NCBI GenBank assembly: GCA_025345505.1
Contig: JANVCC010000270.1
Location: forward strand, 6,725,867-6,789,866
Source: Todiramphus chloris collaris
Taxonomy: Eukaryota > Chordata > Aves > Coraciiformes > Alcedinidae
Length of the DNA stretch: 64,000 nucleotides
Direction: 5' to 3'
Shown here: piece after piece, positions 47,301 to 58,020 of the stretch
Position numbering within the stretch: the stretch's first letter is position 1
Layout of the letters: every line of letters starts with the position of its first letter
Program-made: the position numbers and the translations under genes
The notes under the pieces: model-generated
What the model was told of the DNA's origin: nothing
Databases searched by the model: none
The model's input: only the letters and a program-made list of their open reading frames with translations

Positions 47301-49413
47301 TAGCAGTGGCAACTTCCTTTTTTTGTTAACAGAAAATTGAGAAATTCAGGCAAGATTGCCTCTGCAGTTCTTGGGTGGGAATATTCTCAGGAAATATTCT
47401 AATAGATTCTCCCACAATGCTATTATTATAAGAGATTGTGATTTGTTTAAATAACTATATAGAACAGTCAGTATCAATATAAACGTAAGACACAGTTGAT
47501 AATTACTGTGAAGTCATGTGGTTTTACTAAAAAACCCTTATGTTTGAGGGGTGTGTGTACAGCAGGTGACAAAGCAACAATAGCTAGAGCAAGGTGAAGA
47601 CAAAAACACCACCAACCATGAAATCTCTGAGTCTGATGACCTCTAAGTTGCATTTAATATTAAATATTTCAATATTTCAAGAGAGTATCCCATTTTTTCA
47701 CCATGCTTTCACAGCAATGGCAGATCACCCTCTCAAGGCAATGAGGAGAAAAGGGAAAAGAAAGGGGATTGCTCAAGACATTTTTGCTTTATTCTGTAAG
47801 GGCTTTTTAAGTTCTAAGGCTTCTTAAATGAGAAGGATGCAGGAAATTCATAGTGTATGCTCTTATAAAAAAACATCAGACTGTCACTTAGTGAGAGACT
47901 GTATTTGGCAACTGAAAGTTTAGGCTTCTTTGGACACAGACCGTGGTTTTGCCTCATACATAGTACGAAACAAAAGGGCCCCTGATCTCCCATGTGAACA
48001 TATACAGACCAGTGCAGTAAGAATTAAACAGCGTCTGCGTAGGCATGATATTTTTTAGTATGGTTTTCACCTGTCTAAATGCATGTAGCCTCATGCTGCT
48101 TGTTCAAAAGCAGTCAAGTCTGGGACATTCCATTCCTTTCCCTCTGTTGCTAAACCAATGGAAGCAGAGCACAGATGGCAACAGGAGAGGTCAAGAATTG
48201 TAGCAATGCCCCTTCGCCTGAAAATAAAGCAGATTTCTTTGCAGACAAGAGAGACACCAACAGAAAATACCCAAATGCTTCCCGAGTTGTTCTAGAAGGG
48301 TATGTATGTATATATGTATAGGGTGAGAGGTGGAGATAGGAGAGAGAAGCAAACATCTAGGAGGAACAGGTGACTCTGAGGCCATGTCCCCACAGGAGAA
48401 CGCACCAGGGCCACAATCCCAATCCATCCCTGGTCTGCTGTGAACAATCCATCATCCACAGCAGGGTCCCCGTGCCATAAACTCCCCTCCTTCCCATTTC
48501 AGCAGAAGAACTCCCTGCACCCCGGGCAGCCAAGCCTCCAGGCATTTGCAGGCAGCACAAAGTACTCAGAAGTTCACTACCAGAGGTCAAAACTTCTAGC
48601 CAGCAGATTATCTGTCCCCTATTAATTTAAATCTCTTGGACTCTTCCCTGTGTGGGGGACACAGTGTTTATCTGTTTATCTTGGAGAACTGTTTGTTTGG
48701 GTTGGGTGGGCTTTTTAATGGTTTTTGTTGATTCGAGTCTTCTCTAGACAGCTTTTTTTTTTTTCTCCTAGTTACTTTCAAATACAAGATAGCTTTTGTT
48801 TGTCAGCTTTTGGAGGAAACTGGCTTCAATATGATGGTCTAGGTATATTCTCTTCTCCAAGCTCTGTCCTCCCTAAGGATGTAGTAGTATTACAATGGCT
48901 TTAAATTTCCAGAAGCTTGACTAAGGCAGCCTAAGGATTTAGGCATTAACATGAGAAAAGACAGGTGGCTTTTGCTCTGTCTTTCATTGCTATTAGACTC
49001 ATCAATTAGTTTTCAGTCAAAGACGTGTTTGACAGGCAAACAGAGTTATTCTAACTTGGTTTGCTACCATTGCTGTCTACTTTTTCCAAATAGCATCTTC
49101 CCAAGCAGCACAGGCTACCAGGTTTCTAAAACTCCATCAGCTAATAGAAGTGAACCCAAAGTTCCCAAGATACAACAGAAAAATTGCAGCATTCTTCCAG
49201 TATTTGCTTGGTTTCATAATTAAAAGAAGTCTAGAAAATAAATCGGTGGTCCCCATTTCCACCAAATGTCTTCAGAGAGCAAGGGACAGGACTACCAGCA
49301 AACCCACTGAATCTTCTCCACTCCCCCCTTTGGCACAGCACTCTCTCAACTCTGCCTGACTGTAAATGACAGCAGACTTCTCTCTCGTGGTTCACAGAGC
49401 AAAGACAACAAAG

Positions 49414-49440
49414 AAAAAAAAAAAAAAAAAAAAAAAAAAA
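49414..49440 (+). repeat. Poly(A) run of 27
   Basis: An uninterrupted A27 tract. I see no AATAAA just before it and no recognisable transcript-like body upstream, so a processed-pseudogene tail is not supported. It is the longest homopolymer in the window. Confidence 0.95.
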
Positions 49441-49723
49441 GCCAGGTTTGGGCTAAATCTACTGGTAATGTGACGGCATGTTTAGTAATGTTTCTGAAGA
49501 CTAAGCAGAGCACGGATTACCTGCTGTCACAGTGATGCTACCTGCAGCTACTGAAACACTGAGAAGGTGCAAGTCAAACAAATGAATCCTTATCACTTTG
49601 TTCCTATTCTAACAGGTACATCACGGGACAAAAAACAATGCATCAAGTGCTGACACATGCTCTGGATTTTATCAGAAGTCTCCTAGCTTTTGGTGGGGTT
49701 TTCTTATGGACTTAAGCACTTAC

Positions 49724-49841
49724 CTTGGCAATCATATGAAGTAGTAACATGAGAAACTGCTTTGCTGAGCATCTTGCTTGTGGAGAGGAGTTCTTACACC
49801 ACAGATCTCCAGTACCACATCACTGCTTGACCAACATTTTA
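49724..49841 (-). other. Candidate exon with a consensus donor (minus strand)
   Basis: On the minus strand this 118-base segment ends at CCAAG|GTAAGT, a perfect-consensus donor. It begins after catcactttttaaatgcctccag, a reasonable polypyrimidine tract and acceptor. One frame stays open for about 34 codons but meets TGA just before the donor, and the other two stop early. It would therefore be a noncoding or terminal-type exon. It may be a chance pairing of signals. Confidence 0.18.
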
Positions 49842-52800
49842 CTGGAGGCATTTAAAAAGTGATGCTCCGACCCCACACAAAATGGACCAAACTCTCCTAA
49901 GAGACACGACCCTGAAACCAGTGGTGCAATCACTCCTCTGAGAAAAATCAACACCCTGCTAAAAACATCTAGCCTCAGATCCTGCTCACAGCATGAGGAT
50001 AAGCTGTTTGTGAAGAGCTGATTACTCCTGTGTGCAGGAGAAAACACAAGCAAGCGGAAGAGAGCTCATAGAGTTTGTCACCATGCATCTGCATGGCACA
50101 TCCCTACATTAAGCTATATTAAAATAAGATGGGAAAAGCATTACACTGCTCACTTGATAACACTCCCTAGCTTTGTATATTATTACTGCCATCTGTTTCT
50201 GGGTATGAGAAGGGGTTCTTTTTCTTTTTATTTTTGCCAGTTTTCAATTTCAGTGTACCAACTTTCACAGACTAGTCAATTAAAATGGTATTTTAAGTAA
50301 AATTTTACAAGAAAATATTCTATGGTACTCCCCTTAAATCAAGTCACATTATATGAACTGCAGTTTCCTCCTACTACCAATACTAAAAATGACCAAAAAA
50401 AGGGCTTTCCCTGATTTTTGTCCTGATTTCTCCATTTCTCCATTATTAAATGACCCGTGATTCTGTTACCCAGACTCATAGTTTCTAACTCAAGTTTCTG
50501 TTATTTAGATATATACAGCTTCTATTTTAAAATCTCTTACATTACTCATTGGTGTGTGTGTTTACATGAGGCTCACTGAGCAGCAGTTCCTGGTTGTCCT
50601 TCCTCTGCCCAAGTGGAAGGACAGCAGATGGCCATTTCTTCTTGCCTCTCTTGCCCAACTCACTATTTATTTCACAACTCATGCAATACAGTGGCCAGTA
50701 GTGTTTGAAATTCAGCCAGATAATCTTTCCAAAACCTTCAGATCATTTGAACCTGCTGATTTACACAGCAGCTCTGATTTTTTTAATGGCACTCTTAAAA
50801 TCCTTCCTAGGAGCAGCCAGGTTTGCAAGATCACCGGTCCCTTCCTTTGCTTGGCCCTTCTCATCAAGAGAATTCTGAACTCACTCTTTACTAGCACATG
50901 ACTCCAGCAGTCATCAAACAGTACAGAATATGAAATAAAACATGCACATGCAAGGTCCCTTTCTTATTTAGAAAAGGTTAATTAGAGGAGAAACATTGAC
51001 TAGCACAAGCATGTTGTTTTTCTCATTTACAAGCAGTCAGCTTCAGAGCAGTTTGAGCAGCGCTGTTCTCCAGTCCTACTGCGTGCACTTCATAAAAAAA
51101 ATTACTATGGAAAAGATATTACATTTTGCTGCCTGGTGTACTGCAGATGCAGTATGAACAGTTTACTATATAATAATGTACTTCCATTAAAATCAAGCAT
51201 TGGGGGGGGTTTTTTTGGTTAAATGATCCACCAGCACCAGTTGCACATAGAGAGAGATCACGCAGGTCTGGCCAGCGTGCCCTGCAACAGGAACAAACAG
51301 CTTGAAAGGGAACTTTTCAATTATCCCACTCCAAGTACATCACTCCTACTGGAAGGATATTGCAATCTGCAGATTAACCATGAATTAAATTTATATTAAA
51401 AAATCATATCCTGCATTTTGCATCCTAAATTAAAACAGATGTAATTAAAGCCTTTCAAAGTCATTTTGGCTAGTGTTTCATTTATATCTACAGCTAAAGC
51501 AGACGCTTTCTTGGGTGTTTGTGCCAAATTTGACTAATTCTTCTGCTCTGCGTTTTAATTACTGTATATGCTTTCCTGTTGCAATTATGAATCCCCATTA
51601 CACACTTCAACAGCCAACGCCATGAGAAAAGAGTACGTTTTTGTTTTGTTTTTTCTTTCAAAGCTTAGTGATGTTTCAAATCATTGTGTGAAAACAGCAA
51701 AGCTCTACAGCTCACAGATGCTTCTGCTATACGCTGCTATAGATAGTCTGTGCACAGCACATCCACCCCGTGACCCACATCTGACCTTGGCTGGAGCACT
51801 GCACAGCACATCCAGAGCAACCTTACAGATGGGGGAGAAGCTACACAGTACCACGTTCGAGCTGACGTTACGCTTCAATACCACTCCACTTCTCCTCCTG
51901 TGGCACCTATATTAAAGCCAACTTCAATAAACATCATCTTCTCAAAAAAAAAATAAAGACTGGTTTGTTTTTGGTTAGATTCTTCTCATCCCCATCCCTC
52001 GTCCTGTGCAAACACACAAAAAGCAATCCTGCCAAAAAACCCCAGTTCATACAGCATAGCCCTGTACCAGCATCCCCAGAGAAACTCCTCCTGACTTAGG
52101 GGTTGAATTTCAGAGGCTTGATAACAGTTATTCTTGAAGTTCAAGAATGCATGTCAGACAGCAAGGTTTGGAGATCATCCCTTCTAGCACAAGTTTTAAG
52201 TTTCCAGTCCATTTGTAGAGTTAAAACGGGGGATTTCAAGTGGAAAAAAATAAAATAAAATTTAAAAAAAAGTAAACTGCTGCAAATCCAGTCCTTGCTT
52301 TGCTTGGCTTAACTGCAGAGTTACCTCCCCAGGCAGCCAGATGCAAACTGTTAGTGGAACTGGAGTCTCAGATAATTGCATTTGGTGAGATCTTCCTGCA
52401 AAAACAACCTTCTCCTCCTCCTTGGCTTTGTAGACCAAACCACATGATGAAGTCACTTCTAAACGTATGTATCACATACTGTAGGTATGAATGTACATAC
52501 ACGTTGTCCATGGTTAACACTGAAAGATCAACAAGCAAGTTCCCCTTGAGTTAAACCAACAATGTCTAGACCAACTGCTTCAGTCAGTCTAAATTTGAAG
52601 ACTAAGTGAACAGCTGCAAGCAGGCAATCACAGCCTTCTTAAAGGAAATTATGTGGAAAGATTTGCAGATTTAAAAAAAAAAACCTACGTGCATGTCAAA
52701 TAATAATCTGAGTATTGAAAGTTTGAGGTATTTTAAATAAGAATAAAATGTAACCTTTTTTTGCATGGCTACGGGTCAGTCTTCTCTCAGTTGTCTTATT

Positions 52801-52999
52801 GAACTGGTGAAAATGAGACAAACATATTTAAAAAAAAAAAAAGGTTTGTTTCCATGCTACCATCATTTCCATGGGAAACGTTCTCTTCATTTCGATATAT
52901 CTCAAAAGATCTGTGTGTGATAATGTGAATTACTTCATTATTACCTTAATGCAGAGAATATCCAAAGGACCTAAACCCAGCCTAGTTTTTGTCCCATGA

Positions 53000-53134
53000 A
53001 CACCTTCAAACTCAGGCTGGACATGGCTTTGAGTAACCTCATTTAGTGAAAGATGTCCCTGCCTATGGCAGGGAGGTTAAAATAGATGATCTTTAAAGGG
53101 CTCTGACAACTAAAACCACTCCGTGATTTTATGA
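53000..53134 (+). mobile_element. CR1 LINE 3' tail, diverged
   Basis: The block runs caccttcaaactcaggctgg, then gagtaacctcatttagtgaa, tgtccctgcctatggcaggg, aggttaaaatagatgatcttt and a decayed gattttatga end. This is the CR1 3' terminal region in the same order as in the 6.7-kb copy. It carries many substitutions, and no reading frame of note remains. Its end coincides with the start of the local direct repeat at 53134. Confidence 0.88.
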
Positions 53135-53194
53135 ATAAACAGAAGAATGTACCTTTGTAAAGAAAATTAATAAACAGAAGAATTTACCTTTGTA
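53134..53194. repeat. 26-bp direct repeat abutting a CR1 end
   Basis: A 26-base segment at 53134-53159 (aataaacagaagaat, one variable base, then tacctttgta) recurs at 53169-53194 with one difference. Nine bases separate the copies, so the period is 35. Both copies lie on the 3' side of the CR1 tail, so they are not target-site duplications flanking it. Confidence 0.95.
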
Positions 53195-56100
53195 CTCAGA
53201 GTATATATTAGAGTCTTCTGTACAGTCATAAAAAAAAAGACAAGAATATTTTATGCTGGGGGTGTGTGTGTGTTTCAGTAAGAACTGAAATAACAGGGAC
53301 AGCAAAGGGTTACCCCCAATGCAGAAGCTATTCCAAGCAAGTCTGAAACTATCAGACACTTCCTTAATAAAGAAGTTCCCCACATGTTCTGCCCATGCTA
53401 TGTTTTACCACGAACACTTGCAGCTTTGCTGCACAGATTCAGACACATCTAAGTCTAGATCCCAGCTCAGAGCATAAAATCAAGGACGTTACCAGCCCCA
53501 TGCCAGGAAACCAGCCCTGCAGAAGGGATCCATTCCCACAAGGCTGGGAACTGGTTTCAGGCACAAGACACAGAGCCTGGCTTATTTTTTTTTTATGGTG
53601 GTGAAATGTTACAGTGTTTATCTGTACTGAATTTCAGTGATTGCCAACACAAAGCAACAAAGCCAAGCAGCGGTCTGCTCTGAACAAGCAAAAACCACCT
53701 GCACTTTGGCCAAATCTTCAGTTGCCAAAGCATCAAAAGACTCATTTTTTGCTTATTTTCAGACTCTTCCTCAGAAAGCCCAGCATGTGAATCAAACACT
53801 CCACTATGCCTGCCATTTGGGGCTTTTTAATAGATCTTGGGGTAGCAAGTACTCAACTTTTCCTTATGACTAAGGCTCTATTTTAAAAAACGCCAAGCTC
53901 AAAATCTGCAACACAGTCCCCAAAAAAAGAAAAACAAAGTTTTAAACCAGTGTGCGTTTGGGAAGCTCTGAGAGGTCAGCACTCTCCACCCGTGATGCAT
54001 ATTCCTATTTTTATTGTATATTTTTATTGTAGAATAAACACCTAGTGTCACCTCATTCCTTTTGCCAGCAGCTTATCAGTGCCTGCCCTTGACCACAGCC
54101 CAACAACAACAAAAACAACAAAAAAACCCCCAGCATTTACCAACACTCCGCAGGTGAAAGACTATTCTTCTGTATAAATTATACATCTTAGGAACTCGGC
54201 ATTTCTTTCACCCTGAAAACCTATTCAAGCTTTCCTGCATCTGTGGGCTAAGTGGTTTGCTCCAGCCAGGGGGCCGACAAATGCTGATATTTCAAGAAAC
54301 CTAATCTCTTAATGATTGGGATCAGACGAAGGGTATGGCCATGAAAGAGACAGCTTGAAACACGCCTAATCTCCAGCATATCTGAACCTACAGATGGCAG
54401 GGACGCGGCACTGCCACCAACATCGCTGCTTCGACTGCCTGTAATCTGCCTATCCAAGGGTGGTCCGACCAGAGCAATTGAATTGCACACGGAAATCTCT
54501 CACGCCAGTACTTGTGTCCTGGGAAAATCCAGCAAGGCTGGGTGCCGGCGGGAGCAGAGCAGACACCATCTCCGTCAGACAACGGCAACACGAACCTCCC
54601 GACAAGACAATATTTCTCTTCAGTCTTGCTTTGATCACGGCAAAATTCCCCGCTTCTTGGTTTCCAGACTCCCAGTTGTCCTGGGTCTACCATCTCACCA
54701 ATGCCTCTGTGCCTAAAGATTTCCTGACTGGGCAGCCTTTGTGCTGCCTCTCCCAGTTTATGGTCACGGACAGACTGTTAATTTTTACAGACACACTGAA
54801 TGTGTTCTAACTCACTCCCCCTATTAGCCAAATACAACGCTTATCAGCACTGGGGCACACAGCACAGGCTCAGTTTTCCAACCAGCCCACTCAGGACAGT
54901 GACACATAAGGGTCCATCCCACTGGCTTTCCTCCAACAGAGCCCCAAGTCACCTGCCCTGTAGCAAGAAGCCACCATCCTCTTTGCTTCCAAGTGTTTCC
55001 ACCTAAGCTTAACCTGTCCCTGAGAGTCTACGTGCTAATTGTGACCCTCCAAGTAAAAACACCTAACAATATTTTAAAGTTTTATGCTGTAAGCATCCTA
55101 AAAACAAGTTTCAACTTTCAAGTTGAATTTTCAGTCGACGTATAAACTCCACCCATGAGTCAACAGATGCACCCAGCATCCAAACCCATTGGTATGGGAT
55201 CTGCAACACGGCCCTCCTACACCGATCCCCAAAATACGAGAGACTGCCCTGACTGCATACAGAGCAGCAACGTAACCACAATTCATCGTTTCCAAGAGGG
55301 CTGAGAAGACAACACCATCACGCAGCTGACCCAAGGAGCGTCCAGCCTGGGAGAGGGCCATCCTCCCTGGGACACAGCACATCTGCAGAGCAGGATGTTT
55401 TCCAAGCTAAGAGCTGATGCGGTTTTCTGGCAGAAGAAACAGGAGCCAGGAGGATTATGGTTACTTCTGAGAGCCCTGGGAAGGTGGAAGGAGGAGGTCA
55501 GGCACCCAGGGCACATTCACACAATTATCCAGGCATCCAACCAAAAAGAAAAAAAAAAACCAGTGCTATTCTGATCCCTCCTTTAGCAGAACAGCAGCAG
55601 CATTCAGCAAGCTGTGAATTTACTGTGTAGGAGTTGCTTCAGCTCTTTCAGGGAGCTTTTTCTGCCTGTACTGGGTTGTCTCTTTTATTAACTTGTCGAG
55701 CCTGTATATAAGAGGAGGCACCCGGGGGATGGGGAAGGGACAAAGCAAGGGTGATAAGCAGATTGGCATTTCAGGAGTTAAACTGAATTTTTCCAAAGTA
55801 CTCATCATCATCATACACTATTTAATAATAAAATAACTGGGAAACAAAGTAAGTTAAGACTATCGCTCCCCACTAAACTTTATTCAACAGCTTAAAGGTT
55901 ACCAGTCAGTTTTTAAACACCCCAGGACAGACAGGCTTTTGTTACAGAAGAAGTTTCTAACACCAGAGCCCATCCTGGATGGCAGAATACTTATGCCTAC
56001 AGTTAAGTGAAGAATATAAAGGGAAAACCAATGCAGAAACCACTGAACAGCAATTACTTCTATGCTATTAGAAATCCACCCTAAATATCCTATAGATGAC

Positions 56101-57029
56101 AAAAGAACATCTCTCTAGTTGTAACCCTCCAAAACACACCCGCATGTAGAGTTTAGGCAGGCTGAGCCAAAACTCTGAAAACAACAAATTTCTGGATACT
56201 CCCATAGAGTGATTTCAGTATCTGTGATGGAAATAGATGCACATCCTTCAAACCTTCAATGTTTCAAAATTTAACCAAAGGTATAAGCCCAAAGGCAGCA
56301 CACAAGAGGACAAACCTAAACCAGCAGCTTCAAAGACAGCCTGGAATAACAACAAAAACATCAGAGGAACAGAAGTTTGTCATTTTGAAGGAAGCTGTGA
56401 TTACTTCATTCCACCTACAACTTCTTGCACGTTGGCCATCGTGTACCCACAACTCGGGCAGCGGTACTCACTACCTGCTGCCCAGTACGTGCAGTGCCAG
56501 TTCCCACCAGGATGAGCAAGATTAGCCTTGAAGATAAGGCTATATTTTAATCTCTGCCTCTGAAGTTTACCGTAGCTGTTCCAAGCAATTCCATTTTAGT
56601 AATTTGCCATGTATCTGGAGGCCTGAAACAATTCTGAATCCAAGGTTTTCTCCAGAAGACAAGACCCAATTTTCTTCCATCAACAGATGTCTTCGACACA
56701 GTTATGAAGTTTGTGACTCACTCAGGGACAGGTCAGAAGGATGTCACACTTGACGAGATTCTCATTGAGAGAACAGCAAGTTGGACCAAAGTCTGGTGCC
56801 TGATGTAAAGAAAACTCTCTCCTGTTCAAGGCACAAGCTGCAGATGCAGAATAATTTTCTTTCAAGTTCTGATATTAGATTCTGCATTTTATGACAGAAC
56901 AATGCAACTTTAAGGTAGCTGTTCCACTCTGTGCTGCAGTGGATTATTTTTTTGATTAATTTTTAGAGCTGAAAATGGTTGTTATGGGACCTCTGTACTT
57001 ATTGATCACATCTTAAATCTTAAGAAACC
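53195..57029. other. Unique noncoding DNA including a CpG-retaining segment
   Basis: No gene recognised. The most distinctive part is 54265-54652, which holds many CpGs without being strongly G+C-rich and several mutually overlapping open frames on both strands. A CAAC-rich patch lies near 54102-54130 and an A-run near 55550-55559. Confidence 0.5.
54265..54652. promoter_or_regulatory. CpG-retaining segment, possible regulatory element
   Basis: I count 16 CpGs between 54363 and 54652 and two more just upstream, in sequence of only moderate G+C. Most of the flanking DNA has lost CpG, so this segment has either escaped methylation or been kept by selection. It contains a 13-base palindrome, gcaattgaattgc, at 54474-54486. 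Open frames occur on both strands but none is recognised. A regulatory role is inference. Confidence 0.22.
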
Positions 57030-57030
57030 C

Positions 57031-57061
<31 letters not shown>

Positions 57062-57062
57062 T
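57030..57062. repeat. Compound (AT)n(AC)n microsatellite
   Basis: About six AT units pass directly into about ten AC units. It ends about ten bases from the 3' end of the minus-strand CR1 copy at 57072. The repeat therefore lies on the downstream side of that element in its own orientation. Confidence 0.93.
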
Positions 57063-57071
57063 AAAACTATT

Positions 57072-57360
57072 CACAGTATCACAGAATGGTAAGGGTTGGA
57101 AAGGACCTCAAAAGATCATCTAGTCCAACCCCCCTGCCAGAGCAGGATCACCTAGAGCAGGTCACACAGGAACAGATCCAGGTGGGTTTGGAATGTCTCC
57201 AGAGAAGGAGACTCCACAACCCCCCTGGGCAGCCTGTTCCAGTTCTGTCACCATCACAGTGATAAAAGTTTCCCCTCACATTTCCACGGAACCTCCTATG
57301 TTCCAGCTTGCACCCGTTGCCCCTTGTCCTGTCATTGGACATCACTGAGAAGAGCAGGCA
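57072..57360 (-). mobile_element. CR1 LINE 3' fragment, minus strand
   Basis: The inverted tail (cacagtatcacagaatgg, gggttggaaaggacctc, catctagtccaacccccctg) is followed by agagcaggatcacctagagc and cacacaggaacagatccagg. The inverted ORF2 end then runs to ccttgtcctgtcattggac and a short stretch of gagaagagcaggca. Minus-strand translation keeps an [23 protein letters not shown] block, after which the frame is lost. It is a 5'-truncated, inactive copy of the same subfamily as 12100-12380. Confidence 0.95.
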
Positions 57361-57910
57361 AGAAGTGTCCTCCAGCAATGGGAAAAGCTGGGCTTATGCC
57401 ACAGGCAAGTGACTTTTACCCAGGAGCTGGCAGTGCTGCTGAAGCACTGTCTGAACAGCACTCAGGAGCTCCTGCAAGGGATGACCTTGTAGGTGACCCA
57501 ACTAAGTTTTATGACAGGAGAAAAAGAGAGTTTCTACAGTCCTCTACAGCATCAGAGTAGTGATATTACTCAGTAGGTTCAGAGTTCGGGAATTCACTTA
57601 AAGCATGTTAAAGGGCAGGAGAGTACAGCGGGGACCTGTGCCAGATCTGCAGGCAGTTCTGTTCTCATCCTGTCTGCTGCTGCCCTGCAGCTTTCAGAGT
57701 CAGACACTTGTCTTTGTCACTGGGAAGACACATCCATTTAACAGTAGAAATAAAGATGATTCACGAATGCACGTGAATTGATATTTCCCATGGAACAGAA
57801 GAGATCAAGAGAAGCCAATTCTGAAAATAAAAAGTTTCTTATACCGTTTCATAGAAACACTCACACATTGTCCTTGGCAAAACCCACTCTCTTCAAGGCA
57901 AAGCACACCT
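57361..57910. other. Unique noncoding DNA between two CR1 fragments
   Basis: Nothing recognised. A 78-codon plus-strand frame (57324-57560) begins inside the CR1 copy and runs into unique DNA; it shows no known domain. Confidence 0.5.
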
Positions 57911-58020
57911 GAATCACAGAATCTCCTAGATGGGGAAAGACCTTTAAAATACCTAATCCAATCATTAACCTAACACTGGGAAGACCTTAACTAAACCATA
58001 CCCCTCAGCACTATGTCTGC
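57911..58020 (-). mobile_element. CR1 3' fragment of another subfamily, minus strand
   Basis: The inverted tail reads gaatcacagaatctcctaga, then tggggaaagacctttaaaat, ccaatcattaacctaacact and gggaagaccttaactaaacc, followed by a cagcacta block. The 'attaacctaacactg' and 'ccttaactaaacca' parts are typical of a CR1 group distinct from the other copies here. About 110 bases remain and there is no coding content. Confidence 0.85.

Larger units (their letters stand above)
42312..52999. other. About 10.7 kb of unique DNA without recognisable gene or transposon
   Basis: Contents include a G11 run at 44498-44508, a 19-base direct repeat (cccagctatttctatacat) at 44651-44669 and 44681-44699, a short ttccaagacctat repeat near 47018-47053, an A27 run at 49414-49440, and an AT-rich conserved-looking block at about 51390-51610. 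Candidate splice-bounded segments lie at 44203-44398 (+) and 49724-49841 (-). None of the open frames resembles a known protein. Confidence 0.5.
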
